Shown here piece after piece: positions 34,066-44,650 of a stretch of DNA of 64,000 nt. Position 1 is the stretch's first letter, and each line of letters opens with the position of its first letter. The translations under genes were made by a program, and so were the position numbers. This stretch comes from Ceratodon purpureus (Eukaryota; Streptophyta; Bryopsida; Pseudoditrichales; Ditrichaceae), in NCBI GenBank assembly GCA_014871385.1, contig CM026426.1:67169692-67233691 (forward strand). The letters run 5' to 3'. Below the pieces are notes generated by a model that was given only the letters and a program-made list of their open reading frames with translations, was not told the DNA's origin and did no database searches.

Positions 34066-35577
34066 CCTTTTTTCTCGGAGTATGCAGAGACATTGTGCCT
34101 CCTAGAGAAGGAGATGCCCCCTTTGTTCTTCGACATAATGGTGCATCTATGTATTCACTTAGTAGAGGAACTCTTTCTCTGCGTGCCCGTACATGTTTGG
34201 TGGATGTTCCCCTTCGAGCAGTATTACAAGACATTGAAGGGCTATGTACGAAATCATGCAAAGTCCAAAGGGTGTATGGCGAAGGGATACTCTATCGAGG
34301 AGGCTTGCGGATTTGCCACGGAATATATAAATGCAGGGCAGAGCTCAGTGAAGCGGGTATGGGACAGCGAGGAAGACCCTATCATGACGGACATCGTGTT
34401 GGAAGGGAAGGGGAAGGTCTGAGAATTAGACAAGACTCTAGTGGACCACATACACGCATTCGTCATTGACAATGTGGATTGCATAGAGACCTACAGAGAG
34501 TAAGTTGAAAAATCTCCGTATGCTTCTTTGATTGGATACGCAGGCATTAAGTTCATAACCTTTGTATGTCTCGTTTTTTGGTACCGTCTGTTCAGATTGC
34601 AGCTGCCTTCAGGTTAGCTTCGGGACTGACAGTATGATTTGTTGCTGTTTGGATGTTCTCTCTACAACATTCAGTTTTTGACCATCCTCGTGATTTGCAG
34701 GACGTACCAGCCGCTTGTAGAAGAACGCACTGCAGCAAGGGGTAGATGGCGCCGCAGACACCCTGGTCGGGAGAATGGAAGGGGACCAAACTTCCTAGCA
34801 GAGCTTGCCGAGCTCCCCTCATTCAGACTTTGGCTGAAGTCCACGATCGCTGAGGAGATTGCTTCCGACGCAGTAGTGGACCCCAATGTGGAGGCACTGT
34901 CGAAATTCCCTGCTCCTGTCGCCATGAAATACCGCAGCATGTATGGGTATGGATACAAATACCGTGTCAAGAGCGCTGAGACCAGCCTCAAAACATGCGA
35001 CTCGGGGATCGCAGCAACGTTTGTGCGTGAATGTTGCTTCGGCATAAGAGATCAAACTCCGGTTATCGCACCTCTCGAATACGTAGGGAGTCTCAAAGAA
35101 ATCATTGAGCTCAACTACGGCACGTTGAAGCAGGTTGTTCTCATTGGTAGTTGGGTGCGTGCCAATTAGAGAGAGAGTGCTGCCACCGTCAAGAAGGACA
35201 AGTAGGGATTCACCATGGCAAATTTTTCCAGAACCCTCCCCTTCGGTCGTGACTCCTTTGCTTTCCTGTCACATGTGGAGCAAGTTTTTTTCAGTAATTG
35301 CCTGGAGTCTCCAGGATGGAAAGTCGTTGTGTAGACTGAACCACACGGGAGGAGGGTTGTAGCTTTGAACGACAAGGAAGACGACGGTGAACTCTTTCGG
35401 CACGGACGGGACAGTGAATATGCGGGGCTGCAAGTCCCGGATGACCTCCTCGAAGGCCATCTCCCTCCCTCACGTGAAGGCATGGTTATTCGTGTGACTA
35501 ACTTTGCCAACAAGGGAGCTACTGATCTTGTAGAAGTTTTCGAGCGTGACCTTGGCGAGGCCTCCGCTGAAGAGTAA
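34066..35577 (+). pseudogene. 3' DUF4218 and DUF4216 regions of the CACTA transposase
   Basis: DUF4218 resumes with CLLEKEMPPLFFDIMVHLCI and HVWWMFPFEQYYKTLKGYVR, then GYSIEEACGFATEYINAG. DUF4216 follows from about 34.8 kb: ECCFGIRDQTPVIAPLEYVG, LKEIIELNYGTLKQVVLIGS, GFTMANFSRTLPFGRDSFAF and HVEQVFFSNCLESPGWKVVV. Stops occur at about 35167, 35203 and 35333, and the frame ends at 35577 with DLGEASAEE. A probable intron lies near 34.50-34.70 kb. Confidence 0.7.
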
Positions 35578-36922
35578 ATGTGAGTTGCCTCTGCATCACC
35601 TTTTATAATATTGAGTTGCCAGTAACACGGGCTCGTGCATGCAAAGGCCATGGCGGGGCAAAATTCACATATGCCTTGTTATATAAAGTCAGCAGCGTTT
35701 GGACGAATTTCTTTTCACGTAAATCGTCCACATTAAGTTGCTATTAGAAGAAGAGCAAGTTGTTGTTCGAAGTGCCTTCCAAGACAATCACCCCCATAAG
35801 TAATCCATTGTCCTAGTTTAATGATCATCTTCCAATTGAGCACCGATATCCCCTGCCGTGGCCCCTGTTCCGTGCCGAGGAGAGTCTTCGGCCTCCCCTC
35901 TCCGGCGTTCTTGGTCTTCCCCTAACCCGAATCTTGCAGGACCTCTACTTATAGTTTGGAAGGTCACCTTGAACATGAGTGACAGTATCCGAATTGCACC
36001 ATGTCCTAATTTACATGTAATGTAACTGCTTCTTTGCGGAAATTGTAATTCACATAACCATCCATCCTATTTTATTTTTTTAAGTCTTTCTAATTCAGCG
36101 ATTGCTCTTCTTCCAGCCGTCTGTTGTTTTTATTATTTTTATATTTGCCTGGTTTTATGTTAGCACCCTTCCTCTGCCATCCTGTTTTTGTTTGCCTTCT
36201 TTCGTTTTATTATCTCTTTAGATTTTTGTACTGCACTTTATCTCTTATCTTGTTATGTTTCCCCTTTTATTTGCTCAGTTTTACAGTGTCACCTTTCTTC
36301 TGTCCATCCCTTTTTGATATGTTTTCTCTCTCATTGTTAAAATTCTCTTTTTTTTTTTTTACAGTATCATCTTTTCTTTTCTTTTCTTTTTTTTTTAATT
36401 TTTTTTTTCCTTCTCTTTTCTTCTTTTCTTCTTCTTTGGAGCTCTACCTTATTGACGGCAGTGATCGGATTTGTGTTGTAGAGGTGTCCTGTCAGAATCA
36501 AACTAGCACTCCCCCAATTTCAACTGTGAAGCAGTTGCCCACGTTATAGCATAGGTAATTAACCTGTAAAAAGGTCAAGTACACCATGTTTGTTTCCTTT
36601 TTTTTTTCGATGGCAAATGAAAGGATTTCATTGTAACCATGTTTGTTTCCCCCATCTGTGCGTCAGAGCAATTTTGTTCAAGTTACTTTAAATAAAGAAA
36701 TTTTATCACAGTACGCACCTGTAACTCCATCAGTCCCAAGGTCTCGGAGTATCCCTTGTTGGTAATTACCCGAGTTTAATTATCTGTGGGTACATTTCTA
36801 CTTGGTAGCCTATCATAGGGATCCTGGTGTAGTACCTACATCCTTGTACTTCAACTTTGTCCTCCCTTGGTTCCCACAGAAAATAATAATTCCATGGCTG
36901 GACTAATAATTCGATTTGCAGG
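35578..36922. other. non-coding, with a T/C-rich tract
   Basis: No gene recognised. A pyrimidine-rich low-complexity tract runs from about 36110 to 36440. At 36596 a T-run is followed by the hairpin AATGAAAGGATTTCATT. The 3' end of the older CACTA element should lie here or further right, but I see no inverted repeat. Confidence 0.45.
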
Positions 36923-37432
36923 ACAGATTGAGGTCCTACACGCTTGGACGGGAGTGCCTGCATGGACTCTCAGGTAGGCTGCTTGAGAACCCCTTCGCTC
37001 AGAGTAGGAAGCTAGCTTGTCCTAACTCATCTGCGTTGTCCTGTGATCATCGTGTTGTCCTATCTCTCTCCCGTAGGTTACGTCCAGGACACACCATCTG
37101 AAACAAAACGAATTCGGTCAGGATCAGCTGCGCTCAGGTGACCATGGAGCCCTTTTATTTTGTTCTTACTCTGCGAGATCATATCTTTGTCTCTTGCTGA
37201 TTTCAGCCTCTCCCCTGGTAGCTGGTCGTTGCACGTTAAGCGCTGAATTCAGCATTCTGCCGCATCCGCTTCCTGTAATCCTGCATATTTTTTTTTTTTT
37301 TTTTTTTGAAATTACGTTCTACCCTTGTTTCCTTAGCAACTGGACGGAAGCAATCAATATACTCAAGAATTCAAATGATGTCCTACTCAGCATAGCCTAT
37401 GGATTGCTCATGAATGTTGTTCGCAGTGCTTG
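36923..37432 (+). CDS. small spliced exons of an unrecognised gene
   Basis: Acceptor ATTTGCAG precedes an exon encoding DRLRSYTLGRECLHGLSG with donor TCAG|GTAGGC; the next exon (about 37077-37136; acceptor CTCCCGTAG, donor CAG|GTGACC) continues in phase with YVQDTPSETKRIRSGSAAL. A further exon after a T-run acceptor (about 37336) encodes NWTEAINILKNSNDVLLSIA and ends VVRSA at TGA. Consistent phases at small exons suggest a real transcript, either a host gene or a second CACTA gene. No domain recognised. Confidence 0.33.
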
Positions 37433-37925
37433 AGCGCGCCTATTCTCATTTGTTTGTGAACTGACTACTCCATGTCCGTAGGCTGCTGCAAGTATGATTG
37501 TTTGGATTCAATAATTCCACTTGGATGGGAGTTCATGAGTCTCTGCGGATCCATGGCGTGCTACTCCACTGTGACGTGAGTCGTTATTGTGAAGTTCAGC
37601 TCCTTTGGAGAAGCGTATCTTTAGTGGTCCTTCTGTGTGATTCACTCACACATGTGAATTTCGATGGAGATCCACGCCAGCAATGCTCATCCAAGCTCCT
37701 CCACCGTCGGCCCTGGCAGAGAGGCTATTTAAGGTGAGTCTGCTTCCTTTATTTATGTCTGGCACTGTGGGCTGTCTTTGAATCATCTTTGAACTCCTCC
37801 AACCTCTGTTCCGAGGCATTGCTCTCTCTGTCCCGGTATTCACCACTTACTCTCATCCTTCCTGCATTTCCCTCTTCCTCCTCGTACTCCGTTTGTTTCG
37901 CCTCTTGAACTGCTGCTCATTTCTA

Positions 37926-38242
37926 GCAGGTACCAAGGCTTCGTGGGAAGCTGCGATCCCGGATGGTGTGCTATGTGAGCTGTTGAGGCAGGTGACCACA
38001 CCTCCAAACTCCTGGGACGCGCCGCATTACTCGTTGCGTGGCCCCCTCCCCCGCCAGCAATGCACCATCCATTATATAGAGAACGCCCGTTCTACCTGTT
38101 CATACTGGCCCGGCGAGAAGTAATCGACCGGAGCGCTGAGTACGCAGCCATCCGACTCGCGCGCTATGACTTGGCGAACGAGGTGAAAGCCATGTGGGAG
38201 ACAGAGGACGAGTATCTCACAAACCGTTTCCTTCAAAACTGA
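37926..38242 (+). CDS. unrecognised coding segment
   Basis: The frame near 38060-38242 reads PLYRERPFYLFILARREVID, AIRLARYDLANEVKAMW and TEDEYLTNRFLQN before TGA. It looks like a charged, helical C-terminus of a real protein. It may belong with the exons at 36.9-37.4 kb. No family recognised. Confidence 0.3.
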
Positions 38243-38243
38243 G

Positions 38244-39579
38244 AGGTTTTCGGAACCAGTTGGAAGATGGCCGTTCCAATCGCCCACCCTCACCTTCATT
38301 TGTATCCTACCTCCTCTGTGGTTAACGCTGACCTCTCTGTTTTGCGCAACGCACTCCGGGCCCAAGACAATGTGCCGAATGATGTGCTACATAGTCAATT
38401 TCTCATTGCCGCCCTAGACACCTGGGTCTCTCCTCGTCACCGCATTCAGTGGTGCGTTAACCTTCTCCTACTTTGTTAATTACTACATATCTGATCGTGT
38501 GTTTGCATCGTGAATGTTTAGGGAAGATTATCAAGGTAGAATATGATTCCACGTTTTCCTTTCGTCCCTCCCTGTTTTGGAATATCTGTTCCTCTAGCAC
38601 TATTTCCAGCGTCCAAGTCTCCAATGAATTGCGTTCGTTCTTTGTGAGTCGTGGGCTTTAACGGTGTTCATGTCTTCTTTGGTTTTCAGATGGATTTTAC
38701 ATGCGTGGGCCACTGGTGCGGAGTTTGTAAATGTGACTTTATGCCCGATACGGCTAGTCGTCTGTAGGCTAGGTGCAATAGTAACTAGGGACAACCCATT
38801 AGGGGAAGATTGGGGTCTCCAACGGGCCTTTGGTCGGAATCTGTGCTTGAAAATTTGGCCATGCCCGTGCACTTTACCTGCTGGCACCAATGGTGCCAGC
38901 AGGTCGCCAAAAGGTCGCCAAAGGTCGTTCAGGGGGTCCAACCAGCAGTCGCGTAGGAAGGCTTCTCTCCCCCCGCGGGTGTATTCTCGCAGGATGAGAA
39001 CGGAGCCTCTTCGCGCACGGTATCCGAGCATTGCAGAAGGGTGTCAACGGTGGTGGGCTTTATGAATTCCTAGAAAATAGACTTAGCTTGGCCACCTATC
39101 GGAATCGAGTTGCCGCTCCCCCTTTGAGATGCAACGAGCAGAAGGTGTTGATGTTAAAATGCTGCCAACGGTCATTCCGAACCTCATGCGATCTTATGAG
39201 AGAGTTGTCGCGGTTGCGTTGTCAACCAAGATGGAGCCGTGGAGGACTCCAAAGGCTTCGTCAAATTTTTCGATTTGGGTTGTGGGTGGTCACGCATTGT
39301 GCAATAGAGATTTAGGGTTTAGCTGTAGTGGTCTCCCAAACGCTACCAGCGGTCTGGCATCCACATAGGTTGGAGAGAGTACCTGAGTTGGGAATTGGGG
39401 TTTTAGAATGAGGTTTAGGGTAGGTCGTACCTTGCTTGTGACGCCATGGACGTCGGAATTGGCCGTTCGTGATGGCGGAGAGTGTATTGACAGCATGTAG
39501 TTCTCGCGGTTGATGACAGCGACGACAACATTTCTAAGTTTTTGAGTTCACAGTCAAAAATTTCGTGCATTCTAGTGGT
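38244..39579. other. spacer before gene X copy 2, with a 27-bp palindrome
   Basis: No clear gene. At 38877-38903 lies a 27-bp inverted repeat with 13-bp arms (CCTGCTGGCACCA, one base, then TGGTGCCAGCAGG). It is followed by repeats of AGGTCGCCAAA. The arms contain the TGCTGGCA core of the 13-bp palindrome that recurs through the X/Y/Z region. Confidence 0.6.
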
Positions 39580-40752
39580 ATGGCTAGACGGCCAAACTGC
39601 CTCTTACAGAGTGTCATCCTGCATAACACTCAAGACTTGGAGGGCAACTGGATCCCCATGAGGGTGGATCGTGATTCATGGGTTATGCTGCAACCAGCGT
39701 CGGATGGGCCTTGGGGTAGAGAGGCAAGGCGGCTTGGTGGAGAAAAGTTTCGGAGGGCCTTCAAAGCGCAAATCAGAGATTTCTCCTGGATCTCCACAAA
39801 GCATGGAACATGCGACCTCGATAAGGTGCTTGTGCAGCATGCATATCAGCCAAGGCATCTGTGCTCGAATCGCGCGGAGAGAGCAACCAATTTGGGTATG
39901 GCAAACTACCTGTACGCGTCGCTTTCGGAGGATTAGGTACATTCGGCATCTATCCTTGCTCCCATTCTTGTGCTCCATGTCGAGATTGGGGAGGCAACAC
40001 GAAATCGACAAAGCCACGCGGAGTTGCTGGACAGAGGTACATTCTTCCTTGGTGGTCTGCATTTGCCTCCAACAGGTGACACGCTGTACGGGAAGGTTGA
40101 AGCACTCCCGCTTCCAAGATTCAACGATGTGGAGTGGCCTTTGCCAGACATACACACATCTGAGGTGTTTAGAACAAAGCTCACTTTCAATTTTGCAAAT
40201 GCTATGAAAGCAACAACTGGTAGCAGCTTCGTCCACCAGCAATGGTTTATGCCAATCCATGTTATGGTTGATTTGTTTGCGGTGGCTGTTGACAGCATTA
40301 GGCGGACACCTACACTGTTTGTTTTGAATAGTCTATCTAAGGCTCTGCTAAGCAGTCTAATGAACCCATGGTGGAACAAGAAGTTCGACATTGGCCAAGA
40401 TGTCATCAAGTGCGTTGTCAACAGGACCAGCATTGTCTTCCGCTATCATGTAGGAAGACAAATATTATACATCAGGTTCATGTATACAAGGTATAGGGGG
40501 GCTGCCAACAGTCAGTGGGAAGCGATGGATCACCTACTAAAGGAGGTGATGGTGGAAGTGTCTTGTATGTTTAGAGAGAACCTGCTGCCAACATTCGAAG
40601 TTGGCAAGGGTTGGCCAGTATCCCACCTGCGGCACGAAGCTGCAATGGCAATTGGAGATGACGTACATGGGCAGTACAACCTGGTTGTGATAGAGGCCAA
40701 TGGTGTTCATGAGAAAAAGTACGAGTCTAGGCGAATTCATCTTGTCGTTTAG
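39580..40752 (+). CDS. gene X, copy 2 (one in-frame stop)
   Basis: A single frame runs from ATG 39580 to TAG 40750-40752 (about 390 residues), interrupted only by a TAG at 39934-39936. The degenerate copy at 20.3-21.4 kb has Trp (TGG) at that place (FDDWVPHI), so the stop is a single G-to-A change. Blocks: NWIPMRVDRDSWVMLQPAS near the start, EWPLPDIHTSEVFRTKL, HVMVDLFAVAVDSIRRTPTL in the middle, and GWPVSHLRHEAAMAIGDDVH near the end. No signal peptide or membrane segment. No family recognised. It converges with gene Y. Confidence 0.5.
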
Positions 40753-41826
40753 ATGTGTTGGGAATTGGATGTTCAGAGCTCCTTGCTGCCAGCAAACAAA
40801 AATGACAGGATTTGTTGGGTGCAGATCAACCAGCGCCAAGTGAAACACCTTACAGTTGCGGATGTCATGGTTCCCCAAAAGGATCAAGATTGTGGAGCTG
40901 TAGGAAAAGTGATTTCGGGGATGGGTAGTTACAGTATGTAGGATGTCATTAGGTTCTTCGCCAAGTCGTTAGTGAGTTCAGGTAGTGGTTTCGCTTACCA
41001 TTCAGGACTTTCTTTGGGACTTCCTCTATTAACGTATGCGGCAAATTTGAAGGACCCTCGATCTACGTGCTGCTAGTGGAAATTAAAAACAAAGACAGTT
41101 GCAATTAAGAAATGAATCCTAGGGTGCAAATAAAAATTAAAATAAAATATAGAAAGTCTAAACAATGGCCAGGGTTTCAAAGAGCTCGGGTCTGAATCGA
41201 AAAATTGCTTAGAACTTGTAGTGGCGCCATTGACGGTGGAGCCTGCAGCCAGCGCAAAATAAGAAATAAAAACAATTGCAAACAAGAGACCACATGACTC
41301 AAATAAAAAAAAACCACGGTTGATTCTAATAGAATAAGATAAAAATAAAATGAGGTTGTAAATAAGAGATGAAGTAGGTCGCACATGGAAAATAATAACA
41401 TTTTTAAATATTTAAAGGAACCATGGTTGCAAATAATGAACTAAAAAAATAAAAAAGAACAAAAGAGCTTGCAAATAAAACATGCAACCTCGTTGCATAT
41501 AAGAAGGGCAATACAAAGGGAAGAACTTCGATGACGGCCTTGGCTCTCAGATAGCGCGGGCTTGAAGAGAACAATAGGTCGAAAGATAAAATGGCGGCTA
41601 AAATGCAGCCCTTGATGTCGGCAGTCCACAATAAAGAAGAAATACAGTTGCAAATAAAAAAGAAGAGTTACAAGAATGCCATTTCTTTCAAAGAGACATG
41701 GCACTCTAGAGGCAAATTGTTTTCAAATTCAGAAATGTTTGAGAAAGGTGGCCCATAAAAGTCCGGACCTAAATTCGCTGCCAGCAAACCCCTAACCCGG
41801 CCTAGAAAACTGTCCAAGGTGGGAAT
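40753..41826. repeat. X/Y junction with repeated GTTGCAAATAA
   Basis: The spacer between the convergent genes is AT-rich. Between about 41098 and 41660 the word GTTGCAAATAA or a near copy occurs about eight times in one orientation (near 41098, 41132, 41273, 41354, 41424, 41468, 41492 and 41648). Palindromes TTGCTGCCAGCAA (40793-40805) and CGCTGCCAGCAA (near 41776) bracket it. Confidence 0.5.
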
Positions 41827-43779
41827 CTACTCCATAGTTGCATTAGTGGCAATCACCTCAACAAGGCTCGACAGTCCCTCCATGTAGGTGTCGTCCTCGT
41901 TCTTCTCACCTCCACCCGGTCCTTGCGTGGTGGCGAAGGAATCACGGTTCCCATCTCCGGATAGGGCTGCCTGGGTCTCACAAGGAGAGACCTGCGTGGG
42001 ATCGAACGCCAGTAAGTCTGAGTTGGGGAGAGCATCCTCTGCAGTTGCTGCCAACAAACAAGAATTGGAAAAGAAGTAACATTCGGATGTAACAACAAGG
42101 CAGGCAAGAAGCAATGGGTAGGTAGGTTTAGGGGCAACAAACTTGGTCGCCCTAGGCCTTCTTCCACGGAAGCGCGGCCACAGAGGGGGCAACGGGCCGC
42201 TTGCTGCGAGCACGGGGTGAAGCGGGCTCGGCCAGTAGAATCTCCTTGGTGAGGCGTAATTCCTCCGCGGCCTTGGAGTCAAGGTCAAAGCCCCACTCCC
42301 CAAGCCATCTTCTAGTCATGCCCCGCTCGCATCAACGGCATCGGGCGTCCTGGGAGAAGACTTCTTCAAACATACAATGGGGATGTGCCAAGCAGCCGCA
42401 GGTCAGAGGTACGCAGCAGGTGTCAACGAAGTAACGCTCGCAGAAGGTGCATGGGTCGTTGAGGGCTATTGGCAACACCTGGAACTCGCGGGGGTATTGA
42501 GCCAACACCTTCTTCGGCTTCAAGAAAGTTGATGCCAACTCCAAGGCCGAGATCTCCGCTGTTAGCGCAGAAACCTCAGCATGCCTTCTCTGCTCATCAA
42601 CTTCTAACTCCTCCAACTTCTTGTAGATCATATCAATGCGGCCCTGGGCCTCCTCAAGTGCCTTGCTTGCAAGCCCCACCTTGTCTTGGCCTAAGCGGGC
42701 TGCCTGATCAAAGCGCCTCTTCTCTTGATCGTTGACATCAGCCACGACCTTCTTGGCGGTCTTTCGGGCGGAGAAGATGTCCTCATAGAGCTTGGACTCC
42801 TCGGCCTACTTGGCCTTGATAGAGTCCCGCTGGGTCGCAAGGTCAACCTTCACGCGGTCCCGGTTGGCCTCCACCTTCACAAGTGCCGCCTCCAATGACT
42901 TCTTCTTGACGCTGGCGCTGCTGCTCTAGGACCTGCTTCGGATCCGTTGCCACCAAGGGCTGCACCTTGATGGCAGTCGCAGCTGGGGTCTTGACGGCCT
43001 TCTTCTCATCCACGGACTTGGCAGGAGCGGGCAAGGATCTAGGACCCCTGACCTTCTTCGCCTCCGCTGCCGTGAAGGCCTTGGAGGTGGCTCCAACTGC
43101 CCTGGCTCCGCAGCTCGCCTCTGCCCCTCCGCCCTTGCCCTTGCTGCCAGCACCGAGGATGTGGCCAGCAAGGAAGTCGATGATGGCTTCAATCTGCTCC
43201 CTCAAGGCCGGGGGTGTCAACTTTTGCGGATTACGCACTGGGAGCTTCTCACGCCCCTTCTGAAGGGCCTCTGCCTTTTGGGCGAAGTTGACATCCACGC
43301 CCTCCTCAAAGAAGAAGTGGCAAGCCCGAAGGAAGGAGGTCCAGAATGCCCAATTGTCGGGGTCACATCTCCAAATAATTCCTCTGGGCCTCTTGATCCT
43401 CACAGTCAGCAACGTAGTGCCGCCCAGAAGAACGCTCTGGGCATCTGTCGATGAAGTCGGCCTTCCTGCAATGCTTGTCCCCGCTGAGGTCACTGAACTT
43501 GAACCCCTTGTTGGAGAGCTGCAAGGTGCGGTGCAACAAGTCCTCATCGTAATCCGCAGCCTGCCTACCCAACAGAAATGGGGCGAGGTGGTGGAGCTGT
43601 CCATGACGTGCAGGGGGTAAGCCCTCCAAATTAAATGCATCATCCCATGGCGTCTCAACTCCTTCCTCCTTCTTGCTGTTAGCAACCTCGACCACCTCTT
43701 TCTTCACCACGACCTCCTTCTTCTCAGTGCGATCCTCCTCCCGAGAAGCCGCAACCTTTCCCTTCCTACGGCTCGACAT
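41827..43779 (-). pseudogene. gene Y, copy 2: coiled-coil protein with RING-like cluster
   Basis: The start MSSRRKGKVAASREEDRTEK lies at 43779. Then come a Glu/Lys-rich region, LHHLAPFLLGRQAADYDEDL, NWAFWTSFLRACHFFFEEG, PQKLTPPALREQIEAIIDFL, an Ala/Lys-rich linker, a coiled coil (RIDMIYKKLEELEVDEQRRH) and a Cys/His cluster (CTFCERYFVDTCCVPLTCGC then LAHPHCMFEEVF) near 42396-42478. The CxxC-x8-9-C-x4-CxCxxxHxxC pattern resembles a RING or related zinc finger, suggesting ubiquitin-ligase-like or DNA-associated roles (inference). A final exon (acceptor TTGTTGGCAG) ends at 41827. One frame slip near 43370 and another near 42900 break the frame. Confidence 0.5.
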
Positions 43780-44650
43780 CCCTGGCGCTAGTAGTGCGAA
43801 AACAACATGTTTTACGACAGGGGGATCGTGCATGGGAGCTGAATTATGCGTTCGGTTTAGTTGAATTTAGTTCTTACAAAAGAATCCTCACAGCTCTCCA
43901 AACCTTGGCGGCCATGGCTAAACGATCCCAACTAACTCTGCCATTGCCCCCTCTCCACTAACACAACAGTAGAGCAACATTGACAAAATCTCTGGGGGGG
44001 AAAATCAGAAGCTTACTTTTCAGGCTTCGCTGTTGTCTCTCCCTCTCGCTGCCGCAACTCCCCTCTCCCTCCCGCCCTTGAAGCTCCCCCAAGCGCCTTG
44101 GCTCCCCTCTGCTCTTTAGCTTCCTTCTACGCCGCAGCTCCCCTCCAACGTCGAAGCTCCCCTCCGCTGCCGTATCTTCCTGCTCCTCACGCTGCCATAT
44201 CTTCACTGCTGCCTTTTTGCTGCAGGTCTTCCCTGCCTCGCAACTCGCACCTCCACCCTGCTGCCTCCGCCACAGCCCACGCCGCTCCTTGCGCAGCAGC
44301 TCCCTTTGCTGATGTTTGCTGCTGCTGCTGCTCACACCTCGACCCTGCTCCCCCCAAGTGGACCCTCCTCCTCGCAGCTCCACCGAGCTCTTGAGAGCAC
44401 AGCTTCCTCTTGCCCCTTCTGCTGCACCTCAAATGACTACAGTATCCCACATGCGGCTCTCTTCTCCACTTCCCCCTTCTCACGATGTGCCTTCCGCACC
44501 CGCAAACGCTCACGGCCTCCTTTGCACCCACAAATCCTCACAGTCCCCTCCCTACCCACAAATCCTCACGGCCCCCCCCCCAACTAAATGAAAACATTGT
44601 TGGCAGCCACAATCTATATGTCCATACATTGAATTTACAATGGATTGCAC
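43780..44650. other. C/T-rich low-complexity spacer
   Basis: Rich in CGCAGCTCCCCTCC-like words on the plus strand from about 44040 to 44580, ending with a run of C. It would include the upstream region of gene Y. Apparent frames here have biased Pro/Ser/Ala or Arg/Gly products and I do not regard them as genes. Confidence 0.45.

Larger units (their letters stand above)
27182..35577 (+). mobile_element. decayed CACTA (En/Spm) transposase gene, split by a nested element
   Basis: The gene shows the order typical of plant CACTA TNP2-type transposases: an acidic N-terminal part (27246-27505), the Transposase_21 core (27521-28630), a DUF4218-like region (29647-30125 and 34066-34500) and a DUF4216-like region (34700-35577). 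A second CACTA-type element occupies 30126-34065. A run of 16 G at 27466-27481 and several in-frame stops show that it no longer encodes a full protein. The DDE enzyme would cut its own terminal repeats in the nucleus. The element's own outer ends were not located, so its true limits are unknown. Confidence 0.72.

Noticed and set aside
36124-36549. A 141-residue hydrophobic membrane-like protein
   Set aside because: It is translated from a pyrimidine-rich low-complexity tract (Phe/Leu/Ser from T/C runs).
43950-44590. Overlapping Pro/Ala/Ser and Arg/Gly-rich frames on both strands
   Set aside because: These are products of a C/T-rich simple repeat, with no domain and no splice support.
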